A stretch of DNA of 22,477 nt, taken from a virus. The stretch spans positions 1-22,477 of IMG/VR virus record IMGVR_UViG_3300007234_000116, one strand, 5' to 3'. The translations under genes and the position numbers were made by a program. The notes under the pieces were generated by a model, which was given only the letters and a program-made list of their open reading frames with translations, had not been told where the DNA came from and did not search any database. Positions within the stretch are counted from its first letter, which is position 1. The number at the start of each line of letters is the position of its first letter. This document shows, one piece after another, positions 1 through 5,884 of the stretch.

Positions 1-47
1 TTTACTCTACAAAGTAAATTATCATTTTTTACTCTAGAGAGTAAATT
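1..47. repeat. Two palindromic direct repeats
   Basis: Two 20-base copies, at 1-20 and 28-47, match at 18 of 20 positions with a 27-base period. The right copy is a perfect 8+2+8 palindrome (TTTACTCT, AG, AGAGTAAA); the left copy has one arm mismatch. They lie just downstream, in the leftward direction, of a CCA-ending hairpin and an early-type promoter. They could be operator sites or RNA hairpins that guide processing. More copies may lie beyond the window edge. Confidence 0.6.
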
Positions 48-101
48 TGGTGGAGCTGCGCGGTACCGCCCCGCGGTCCTGAATACCCTCTAACATCTAC
101 G
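48..101 (-). ncRNA. Candidate tRNA-like RNA 3' end (possible acceptor piece of a permuted tmRNA)
   Basis: Read leftward, the last 32 bases (79 to 48) parse as GGAC, a 5-bp stem CGCGG/CCGCG around a 7-base loop GGCGGTA, then CAGCTCC, A and CCA. From memory, bacterial tmRNA ends with the same layout (GGAC, 5-bp T-stem, 7-base loop, CAGCTCC, A, CCA) and an identical CAGCTCCACCA tail. The loop lacks the usual TTC, so it is not a normal T-loop. No D-arm, anticodon arm or matching GGGGCTG/GGAGCTG strand lies upstream, so it is not an ordinary tRNA. A consensus-like promoter would start a transcript near base 101. In a permuted two-piece tmRNA the acceptor piece is transcribed first, so the coding half would lie beyond the left edge. 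The right boundary is the estimated start site. Confidence 0.3.
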
Positions 102-107
102 AGTATA

Positions 108-136
108 CTTATATCACATATCCCAAAGATTGTAAA
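108..136 (-). promoter_or_regulatory. Early-type sigma70-like promoter, leftward
   Basis: TTTACA (136-131), a 17-base spacer ending in TGA, then TATAAG (113-108). It matches the -35/spacer pattern of other promoters in this window. It lies past the end of the DUF3310-like gene and points at the CCA-ending hairpin, with no convincing ORF between, which suggests a non-coding transcript. Confidence 0.6.
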
Positions 137-223
137 TACCCCACGACGATTTTCCTACTGCGTGACATAATTATTACACGTTTATTGCCGTCATAAGCAA
201 TGAATTTTGTTTTATTATTGATC

Positions 224-514
224 TTAATAGTCTCTATCGTGAATGTATAATTGGATGAGGGCATAATGCAACACCTTCATTAGATCTTTACGTGCATCTG
301 CATGAGTTCCTTTTTTACCATATCGCTGTGCATACTTTAAAACGTTACCCACACAAAAGCCAGTGCCATGACCACCATCAATAATAAATTCTGTTGCTTG
401 AAACTTGTCTTTGGCATAATGCTGTCCATAAGTAGCGTCAATATATTCTTTAAATTCTGCAATTAAATTCGCTTCATCAAATTTATAGTTTATCACGTTT
501 GCGTCTTTTGCCAT
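224..514 (-). CDS. DUF3310-like small phage protein
   Basis: The protein has 96 residues. Its C-terminal half carries the pattern GNVLKYAQRYGKK, then an acidic/basic stretch and DLMKVLHYAL. This resembles the DUF3310 family (G-N-x-I-K-Y-x-x-R-x-x-x-K followed by D-L-x-K-A-x-x-Y) found in many phages, where it is thought to be linked to nucleotide metabolism; no reaction can be assigned. The ATG at 514 is preferred over a TTG at 520 because a GAGGAG ribosome-binding sequence sits eight bases upstream. The gene overlaps the end of the DUF1289 gene by 32 bases in another frame, so the two are probably co-translated. It is the last recognisable gene of the leftward group starting near 1625. Family assignment is from memory. 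Confidence 0.7.
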   Translation of the reverse strand: MAKDANVINYKFDEANLIAEFKEYIDATYGQHYAKDKFQATEFIIDGGHGTGFCVGNVLKYAQRYGKKGTHADARKDLMKVLHYALIQLYIHDRDY

Positions 515-659
515 AACCAAGTCTCCTCATTATTGCCATACGTTCTTCTTCAGTGTATGACATCCATTCTTTAATTTCATCAATAGTACGACCGCAGCCA
601 ATACATGTTTTTAATTCTATATCAATTTTACAGATTTGTACACAGGGCGTAATGTACAT
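483..659 (-). CDS. DUF1289 family four-cysteine protein
   Basis: This is a 58-residue protein. It reads PCVQICKID, then TCIGCGRTIDEIKEW, then a Y-T-E-E-E-R segment and a basic tail RRLGYGKRRKRDK. Cysteines at positions 6, 10, 19 and 22 with the following R-T-x-x-E-I-x-x-W are the signature of the DUF1289 family, common in proteobacteria. The spacing suggests metal or Fe-S binding, but function is unknown. The ATG is three bases after the stop of the SleB-type hydrolase gene, and the 3' end overlaps the DUF3310-like gene by 32 bases. The basic tail lies in that overlap. Very short gene, but the motif makes it secure. Confidence 0.8.
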   Translation of the reverse strand: MYITPCVQICKIDIELKTCIGCGRTIDEIKEWMSYTEEERMAIMRRLGYGKRRKRDKL

Positions 660-660
660 T

Positions 661-1131
661 TTAGTCTAAACTGTAAAATAAATGATTACCAATTACTTTG
701 GTAAGTTTATATTCCTTTGCCCACCACGGATTTACATAATTAGCATGATAAAACTCAGCACCTTTTGTAGGATCTTCAGTATTGCCAATCATAACATCAC
801 GTGCAATAACTTTTGCTTCTTTCCAAGCTTTTTCTTCAGTTGGAGTATGATCTTTAATCATATGAGTCCAACTAAATTGTTTTGATTCATATACTACATC
901 ACAAATAGAATTTGGCCAATTTTGATGGTTAACTCTATTCATTGTTACATGTGCTACAGCAATTTGGCCTTCCCAACGTTCGCCACGAGCTTCGTGATAA
1001 ATGTTAAGTGCCATACATTCATGTTGTTTTGGATCGACCTCAGGCAATGACATCATTGCCGTAAGGCCAAGTATTGTTAAGCCTGCCATTGTTAAAAACC
1101 CGCTCGCTATATGGACATATTTCTTATTCAT
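661..1131 (-). CDS. SleB-type cell wall hydrolase with N-terminal membrane anchor
   Basis: The protein has 156 residues. Residues about 8-29 form one hydrophobic segment after a short basic N-terminus (MNKKYVHIAS), a signal peptide or signal anchor. The rest matches the SleB/Hydrolase_2 family: ECMALNIYHEARGE (with the likely catalytic glutamate), GQIAVAHVTMNRV, then KQFSW and the end segment with AEFYHANYVNPWW. The family cleaves peptidoglycan, so this is the best endolysin candidate in the window. Secretion by its own signal sequence would make it a signal-anchor-release type lysin, which is inference. The start codon overlaps a TATAAATA string (1138-1131). It follows a small gene by two bases and is followed at once by the DUF1289 gene. 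Confidence 0.85.
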   Translation of the reverse strand: MNKKYVHIASGFLTMAGLTILGLTAMMSLPEVDPKQHECMALNIYHEARGERWEGQIAVAHVTMNRVNHQNWPNSICDVVYESKQFSWTHMIKDHTPTEEKAWKEAKVIARDVMIGNTEDPTKGAEFYHANYVNPWWAKEYKLTKVIGNHLFYSLD

Positions 1132-1133
1132 AT

Positions 1134-1349
1134 TTATAGTCCTAGAATTCTACCTGCGTCTTCCTTTAAGCCTTTATGTGGATTGTCCCGTAGAAATTCT
1201 TTTATTTGACCAAAATAAAATGCAACATCAGGTTCATTTTCACGTTCTAGAACATTTTCACAACGCTCCATAAAATCAATCAACTCACGAAGATCGATAC
1301 GACCATCACCACCCATAGCGGCTTTATGTGTTTTGCCTGCTCTTTGCAT
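1134..1349 (-). CDS. Small acidic protein of unknown function
   Basis: A 71-residue protein. The ATG shares one base with the TAA of the upstream gene (TAATG) and has GGAGG upstream, giving translational coupling. The sequence GGDGRIDLRELIDFMERC looks like the second half of an EF-hand loop followed by a helix, but the first half of a calcium loop is missing, so calcium binding is not supported. No family recognised. It sits directly before the cell wall hydrolase. Confidence 0.7.
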   Translation of the reverse strand: MQRAGKTHKAAMGGDGRIDLRELIDFMERCENVLERENEPDVAFYFGQIKEFLRDNPHKGLKEDAGRILGL

Positions 1350-1597
1350 TATGCTACCTCCGCTACGCAGCTAGGAACTTTACCTTCACGAGGTTGACCA
1401 AGAATGCCAGTGATTAAATCATCACGATTATAGTCAAGATTGATAGTACGGATTGTACCCCACATCCAAAGACCACGATCATCAACTTCGTTGTAAAGTT
1501 GCTTATGACGAATATCAGCTTCTTTAGCCTCTACAAAATATTCTTCAACAAAATCGCCTTTTGCGTTTGTAGCTGTAACCATCCAGTTGAATTCCAT
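1349..1597 (-). CDS. Small conserved-looking phage protein, unknown
   Basis: An 82-residue protein with no family I recognise. The N-terminus EFNWMVTATNAKGDFVEEYFVEA looks like a short beta-rich start followed by helix, and the tail is low in charge. The start is well supported: an AAGGAGA ribosome-binding sequence precedes ATG, and a TTTACA/TAGTAT promoter lies about 30 bases upstream. It is the first gene of the leftward group that ends with the DUF3310-like gene. The upstream segment closely resembles the one before the 65-aa gene at 9279, so the two are probably expressed in the same way. Confidence 0.75.
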   Translation of the reverse strand: MEFNWMVTATNAKGDFVEEYFVEAKEADIRHKQLYNEVDDRGLWMWGTIRTINLDYNRDDLITGILGQPREGKVPSCVAEVA

Positions 1598-1626
1598 GAT
1601 ATGTCTCCTTCATTCTTTATATTATT

Positions 1627-1655
1627 ATACTACACTATTACGCATGAATTGTAAA
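1627..1655 (-). promoter_or_regulatory. Early-type sigma70-like promoter, leftward
   Basis: TTTACA (1655-1650), a 17-base spacer, then TAGTAT (1632-1627). The stretch GTTTACAATT, AATAGTGTAGTAT and AATGAAGGAGA is almost repeated at 9336-9285 before another small gene, so it is a reused module. The -35 box abuts the poly-T side of the terminator at 1659-1684. Confidence 0.75.
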
Positions 1656-1658
1656 CAA

Positions 1659-1684
1659 AAAAATGAGCAGTCAGCTCATTTTTT
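1659..1684. terminator. Bidirectional intrinsic terminator
   Basis: The perfect stem AAAAATGAGC/GCTCATTTTT around the loop AGTCA leaves a T tract on either strand. Leftward it would stop transcripts of the modification operon that run past the methyltransferase gene and across the two plus-strand genes. The next promoter begins directly after it. Confidence 0.8.
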
Positions 1685-1692
1685 TATAAATA
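1685..1692 (+). promoter_or_regulatory. T4-type late promoter TATAAATA
   Basis: An exact TATAAATA, the known -10 element of T4 late promoters used by the gp55 sigma and gp33/gp45 system. It lies 19 bases before the ATG at 1712 with AAGGAGAGG in between, so the leader would be about a dozen bases. It is the only exact plus-strand copy I found, and it precedes the only plus-strand genes. Confidence 0.75.
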
Positions 1693-1711
1693 TGCAATAA
1701 GGAGAGGGCGC

Positions 1712-2194
1712 ATGATAGACCCAATTACTGCGGTTGGAATGGCTACCGCTGCATATAATGGAATCAAAAGTGCTATAGCCACAGGTAAAGAAATAACAGA
1801 AATGGGATCCACTCTTAACCAGTGGGCCTCATCAATAGCTGACTTAGACTTTGCTCATAAACAAGCAGAGAATCCACCATTCTTTAAAAAGATGTTTGGT
1901 GCTAGTGATATACAACAAAACGCGTTGGAGGTTTGGGCTCAAAAGCAAAAAGCCCAAGAAATGCGTAATGAACTAAGAAGTTATATTAGCTTATACTATG
2001 GACCATCTGCTTGGGACGAAATAGTTCGCATTGAAGCGCAGATGCGTAAAGATCGCAAACAAGCTATATACGAAGCTGAAGAGAGAAAACAATTGATACT
2101 TGAATGGATTGTAGGAATATTAGCTGCAGGTGTAGCTATTATTATAATAGGATTTGTAATTTGGTATGTTGGAGGAATACAAGGGAAATGGTAA
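1712..2194 (+). CDS. Predicted late membrane protein, single C-terminal TM segment
   Basis: A 160-residue protein of no named family. The N-terminus (DPITAVGMATAAYNGIKSAI) is small-residue rich and amphipathic. The middle, about residues 50-125, is charged and probably helical, with repeated K/Q/E and a PSAWDE motif. Residues about 129-154 are one strongly hydrophobic segment (WIVGILAAGVAIIIIGFVIW). The C-terminus is very short. A TATAAATA late promoter and a strong AAGGAGAGG site directly precede it, so it should be made late, with virion or lysis proteins. Proteins of similar shape occur in T4-like cyanophages as conserved unknowns (from memory). Structural, lysis-related or envelope roles are all possible. 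Confidence 0.8.
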   Translation: MIDPITAVGMATAAYNGIKSAIATGKEITEMGSTLNQWASSIADLDFAHKQAENPPFFKKMFGASDIQQNALEVWAQKQKAQEMRNELRSYISLYYGPSAWDEIVRIEAQMRKDRKQAIYEAEERKQLILEWIVGILAAGVAIIIIGFVIWYVGGIQGKW

Positions 2195-2362
2195 ATGTGG
2201 ATACTAGTATGGTTAGAATTAGCGGCTGCGCAAAACATTAACTTTTATCACGTGGGAAGCTATGAACAAGAACGAGATTGTAAAGTAGCTTATGAAAAAG
2301 CTATTGTATTAGTTACTGGTAAGAACCAGAGTATGGAATGCTTATACGTTGAAGTTAGATAA
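2195..2362 (+). CDS. Small late secreted-like protein
   Basis: A 55-residue ORF that starts directly after the stop of the upstream late gene, with AAGGG upstream. The N-terminus MWILVWLELAAAQ looks like a short signal peptide with a possible cleavage after AAA. The mature part would have two cysteines (positions 30 and 49), which could pair outside the cytoplasm. No family recognised. Its last eight bases overlap the end of the convergent methyltransferase gene. Support comes from the operon position, promoter and coherent reading frame; it is too short for similarity by eye. Confidence 0.6.
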   Translation: MWILVWLELAAAQNINFYHVGSYEQERDCKVAYEKAIVLVTGKNQSMECLYVEVR

Positions 2363-3542
2363 AAGCTTCTAGAGTATTCATAACTCTTTCGACGTTGTAA
2401 GTTTGTGTTTTATTATCTTGAAGAATATAATCAGCTTCAATTGTTTGAATAGATCCTCCAAGAAAATCTTTTACATTCTCTGCCATATCCATTGCTGTCG
2501 TAACGGGAACATTCTGGCAAATCATATTTAAATTCTTAATCCCACCTTGTAACATAAAGTCTTTTGGCATTTTCATTATGTCTAAAGCTTCGCGAGTATT
2601 AATAAATCTGTCTTCATCAGGATGTACTAAGCTAGTTGGATTATGTCCAACAAATGCGCCAATGTAATCTTTTCCAATCTCAACACCTTTACGCATAATG
2701 TTTCCGCCTGATTCAAGCTTTTCATTAATGCGCATCATTCGTTCTCCAACACGATCATATCCTTCAGATTTCATCCATTCTGCAACAGTAGAATATTTAA
2801 TCTGAGCTCTTTCAATAGCATCATATGGATTATGAGTTTTCTTTGTTTTCTTTACATAGTCAAAATGAGACATGCCACCTTCAATTTCTTCTAGAACAAA
2901 TCTATACATTGGATCTTCAGAAGGTTTCCCTTTATTATTTACTTGTTCAAACATTGGATCAAGTTCATTTGTTGCAGATGATCTGATTTGATCTTCAATA
3001 GTTGTATATGGTCTATTGTAGTATTTAAAAATTGGAACATGATTGCCTTTCCAAAAGAAATAGAAAGTACGATCTCTTATTTGACTTAGTCCGTGGAGGA
3101 TTGATTTTGTTTTGTAGATGGAGAATGTGTATCCATATTTCTTTGCAAGTTTTCGTAACTTTGCGACAACTGGTGCTCCCATTTTACTAGCGAGACGTGG
3201 AGCGTTTTCACCCCAGAACACAGTTGGTTGGACTGATTCGAGCACATACTCTGCAGACTTGACCATCCAATCATTAGTAGTACTATCACCACTGCTAGAA
3301 GGGCTAAGGGAACTAAGACCTGCACAAGGACAGACAGTATTGACCACATCAACCTGACTAGGAGCAAGGCCACCTTTATCGAGAAGAAGATAAGGAACAG
3401 AATGATTGTAATAGTGAAGAAGCTGGCTATCATTAGCTGTAAAGTCTGAATATGAAAGAATGTACTCAGGTCTTTTTCCAAAGACTTTTTCCATTGCAAT
3501 TGTTTCACCGCCAATTAACGGAACAATACTAGAATAAATCAT
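2355..3542 (-). CDS. Divergent C5-cytosine DNA methyltransferase family protein
   Basis: The protein has 395 residues. The motifs appear in family order: an altered motif I (SIVPLIGGETIAMEKVFG in place of FSGxGG), PCAGLS with the catalytic-type cysteine in place of PCQGFS, ENAP in place of ENV, and QIRDRTFYFFW matching QxRxR. The C-terminal part has INTREALDIMKMPKDFML and NVPVTTAMDMAENV, matching the target-recognition end and motif X. The known reaction is transfer of methyl from SAM to C5 of cytosine. Motif I is unusual, so SAM binding is less certain. It is the last gene of the modification operon, which also encodes a dCMP hydroxymethylase, so its substrate in modified phage DNA is unclear. 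The start lacks a clear ribosome-binding site, but later starts would remove motif I. Confidence 0.75.
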   Translation of the reverse strand: MIYSSIVPLIGGETIAMEKVFGKRPEYILSYSDFTANDSQLLHYYNHSVPYLLLDKGGLAPSQVDVVNTVCPCAGLSSLSPSSSGDSTTNDWMVKSAEYVLESVQPTVFWGENAPRLASKMGAPVVAKLRKLAKKYGYTFSIYKTKSILHGLSQIRDRTFYFFWKGNHVPIFKYYNRPYTTIEDQIRSSATNELDPMFEQVNNKGKPSEDPMYRFVLEEIEGGMSHFDYVKKTKKTHNPYDAIERAQIKYSTVAEWMKSEGYDRVGERMMRINEKLESGGNIMRKGVEIGKDYIGAFVGHNPTSLVHPDEDRFINTREALDIMKMPKDFMLQGGIKNLNMICQNVPVTTAMDMAENVKDFLGGSIQTIEADYILQDNKTQTYNVERVMNTLEAFI

Positions 3543-3550
3543 GCTGTCAA

Positions 3551-3925
3551 CTAGTAGTTGGGTTCATTCCAGTGCGGGTTTGGAACAACACCCTCATGGC
3601 ATCTATCATAATGTACATGAAGAATACATGGCCATGTATTAGGTTCAACCCCTTCCTTATCCTCGTGCCAAGGAAAAGATAAAAAAGTTAGTGTGTTTGG
3701 ATTTATTTCTTCTAACCATTTACCTATTATTTCAATATCACTTTGAAGTGCTAAAGACTTATGTCCTCTGTGATTAAAAAGATAAAGTCTTTGATCTCCA
3801 GGCTGACACGGCCAGGGCGCGCCGTCCCACATTTTGCAATGCAGCATGTCGCGATCTATCTGCGCATATTCTTCTACTTCATCAAAAAATTTATGTAAAA
3901 AATTCAATTCAACGTCAACTATCAT
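3551..3925 (-). CDS. Unknown protein rich in His, Trp and Cys
   Basis: A 124-residue protein that I do not recognise. It is acidic at the N-terminus and has three cysteines spread along it, clustered histidines (HVHYDRCHE) and several Trp-Pro and Pro-Trp pairs (PWPCQPGD, FPWHED, NTWPC). This could be a metal site, but no known pattern fits. It starts after GGAG, two bases past the end of the second epimerase gene, and ends eight bases before the methyltransferase gene, so it belongs to the modification operon. A link to base or sugar modification is inferred from position only. Confidence 0.65.
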   Translation of the reverse strand: MIVDVELNFLHKFFDEVEEYAQIDRDMLHCKMWDGAPWPCQPGDQRLYLFNHRGHKSLALQSDIEIIGKWLEEINPNTLTFLSFPWHEDKEGVEPNTWPCILHVHYDRCHEGVVPNPHWNEPNY

Positions 3926-3927
3926 AT

Positions 3928-4896
3928 TTAACTAACTCCATAGTAAGTTTTAAACCATGTTACAAAACTTGCTAGTCCATCATCTAATGATGTAGTAGGA
4001 GACCAGCCAAGCGCTTGTAATTTTGTAATGTCTGCTTGTGTATCTTGAACTTCACCTGAAGCCATATCCACTAATTCTTTAGTGCCTGTTACTCCATAAG
4101 CCGTTTCTAATTTAGTTATAAAATCATTTAGACTTGTCTTTGTTCCAGAACCAATATTATATATTTCTCGTACTTGACCATCAGTATTCCAAGTATGATT
4201 CATAATAGTTTTAATACCATTTATAGCATCATCAATATATATCCAATCTCTAGACATATTTCCTTCGTTGTGCACTTGAATAGGAAGATTGTCTTGTAAA
4301 CATGTTGCAAATTTAGTTGGGGCCATATCAATTCTACCATATGGACCATATGTATTAAATAGTCTCAATCCAACAGTTTTTTGAATATCTGACATATTAA
4401 ACTGCATTTCATTTGCAATTTTACTTAAAGTATAATGATTCAATGCTGGTTGAATTGGAACGGATTCTGACCAAGGTAAAGCGTTACCCTGACCAACTTC
4501 ACCAGTAGATGCATAGAAAACATTGTTAACACCAAATCTTTCAAACATTTCAATTAATTCAGTTACTCCTGCTATTCCAGTCATAACGTACGGAAGTTTA
4601 TTCCCAGCTTCTGCAGATGTTCTTATCATCCCATGGCCAGCTAAGTGAACAGCGGTATCAAATTGATGTGCTTCGAACCACGGCCAAATTTCATCTTGAC
4701 TTCTAATGTCCATACGCATAAAGTCAATTCCATCGACCTCTGTTAACAAATTTTTTCTATCTCTTTTTATTCCTTTGACAGAATCCCATAAATTAAAATT
4801 ATCCAAAAGCCAAATTTGATGGCCATCACTATTTAATGCCAGAGCTAAATGATAACCAATAAAACCTACGCCGCCCGTAATTAGAATTTTTGCCAT
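3928..4896 (-). CDS. NAD-dependent epimerase/dehydratase (extended SDR), divergent
   Basis: A 322-residue protein of usual family length. It has the Rossmann glycine motif GGVGFIG (8-14), Asp32 near the end of beta-2 for NAD, the acidic VDGIDF/MDIRS region and the YASTGEV segment with S130/T131. The catalytic pair is Y155/K159 (YTLSK). LFNTYGPYGR and RDWIYIDDAINGI are typical of sugar-nucleotide epimerases. The segment after HLAGHGMIR (about 88-110) departs strongly from its neighbour at 4928-5884, so the substrate may differ. Likely reactions are 4-epimerisation or decarboxylation-type chemistry on a UDP-sugar, but the sequence does not decide. It starts after AGAGG, 31 bases past the other epimerase gene. 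The two are probably an ancient tandem duplication. Confidence 0.85.
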   Translation of the reverse strand: MAKILITGGVGFIGYHLALALNSDGHQIWLLDNFNLWDSVKGIKRDRKNLLTEVDGIDFMRMDIRSQDEIWPWFEAHQFDTAVHLAGHGMIRTSAEAGNKLPYVMTGIAGVTELIEMFERFGVNNVFYASTGEVGQGNALPWSESVPIQPALNHYTLSKIANEMQFNMSDIQKTVGLRLFNTYGPYGRIDMAPTKFATCLQDNLPIQVHNEGNMSRDWIYIDDAINGIKTIMNHTWNTDGQVREIYNIGSGTKTSLNDFITKLETAYGVTGTKELVDMASGEVQDTQADITKLQALGWSPTTSLDDGLASFVTWFKTYYGVS

Positions 4897-4927
4897 GAGG
4901 TACCTCTAAATATTTTTATCTATTTAT

Positions 4928-5884
4928 TCAATTTACTCCATAATATGACTTATACCATTCAGCAAATTTTTCAATGCCTTCAGAGATTGAAGTAGTAGGT
5001 TTCCAACCTAAAGACCGGAGTTTAGTTGTGTCTGACCATGTTTCTTGAGTATCAGCTGGATGTTTTGGTAACAAATTTTTCTCAGCCTTGCGACCAAAAT
5101 TCTTTTCAATTTCAGTAATGAAATCCATAAGCTGAACTTGTTCGCCTCTTCCAATATTATAGATTTCCTTTAAACCGTCACTATCCATAGTGCGTTGAAT
5201 CAGAACTTTAATCCCAGCAACAATATCATCTACATACGTAAAGTCTCGTTTCATATCACCATAATTAAAGACATCAATTTTTGATCCATCAAGGATACCT
5301 TTTGTGAATTTAAACAATGCCATGTCTGGTCGACCCCAAGGTCCATAGACTGTAAAGAAACGAAGACCAATTGTATTGTTGATTTTTGATACCATCATCT
5401 GACATTCATTTGTCATTTTGGTATAGCCATATGGATTGAGTTGATGTCTTGTTGGATCATCTTCTTTCCAAGGTAGTTGATTGCCAGCCATAACACATGA
5501 AGTCGAAGCATATACTACATTATCAACTCCAACAATTTCACATGCTTCAATTAAGTTTTGCGTACCATAGATATTGTTGTCAATATACTGTCTAGAATAG
5601 TCCAGAGAGTGACGCACGCCGGCGTGAGCAGCAAGATGCATTACAACATCCGGTTTCTCAGCATCCAACGCGTTGACAAGCTTTGATTTTTCTTTAATAT
5701 CAACTGCCCATGTTTTAATTCCACGTTCTGCTAGGATTTCTGAACGATCAGCTTTCATATTCGGATCATAATAAAATCCATTAAAATCATCTAGACAGGC
5801 TACATCCCATCCATCATCTTGCATTGACTGCGCCAAATGAAAACCAATAAAACCAGCTCCACCAGTAATTAACACCTTAGCCAT
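4928..5884 (-). CDS. UDP-glucuronate 4-epimerase-like SDR protein
   Basis: A 318-residue protein close to the UDP-glucuronate/UDP-glucose 4-epimerase group. It has GGAGFIG (8-14), LDDFNGFYYDP, HLAAHAGVRHSLDYSRQYIDNN, the serine/threonine segment YASTSCVMAGN (S127/T128), the catalytic YGYTK (Y152/K156), RFFTVYGPWGRPDMALFKF and KRDFTYVDDIVAGI. The AHAGVRxSL and YGPWGRPDMA strings are typical of the glucuronate 4-epimerase branch, which converts UDP-glucuronate to UDP-galacturonate. UDP-glucuronate could come from the Ugd at 15065-15871. The start overlaps the glycosyltransferase-like gene by eight bases and has GGAGG upstream. A supply role for DNA glycosylation is inferred from the operon. Confidence 0.88.
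   Translation of the reverse strand: MAKVLITGGAGFIGFHLAQSMQDDGWDVACLDDFNGFYYDPNMKADRSEILAERGIKTWAVDIKEKSKLVNALDAEKPDVVMHLAAHAGVRHSLDYSRQYIDNNIYGTQNLIEACEIVGVDNVVYASTSCVMAGNQLPWKEDDPTRHQLNPYGYTKMTNECQMMVSKINNTIGLRFFTVYGPWGRPDMALFKFTKGILDGSKIDVFNYGDMKRDFTYVDDIVAGIKVLIQRTMDSDGLKEIYNIGRGEQVQLMDFITEIEKNFGRKAEKNLLPKHPADTQETWSDTTKLRSLGWKPTTSISEGIEKFAEWYKSYYGVN

Noticed and set aside
48-123. Ordinary tRNA gene ending in CAGCTCCACCA
   Set aside because: The 76-base window upstream has no matching acceptor strand, no D-arm or anticodon arm, and the T-loop lacks TTC. Kept only as a tRNA-like or tmRNA-like fragment.
137-223. Possible 19-codon ORF (MSRSRKIVV...) at the left end, minus strand
   Set aside because: No ribosome-binding site, and it runs through the promoter boxes; treated as non-coding.
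682-885. Plus-strand open frame antisense to the hydrolase gene
   Set aside because: No ribosome-binding site, low-complexity hydrophobic translation, and the minus-strand frame has a clear family match.
3086-3514. Second minus-strand frame within the methyltransferase gene with hydrophobic stretch
   Set aside because: Overlaps the motif-bearing frame almost fully and has no ribosome-binding site; an antiparallel or shifted shadow.
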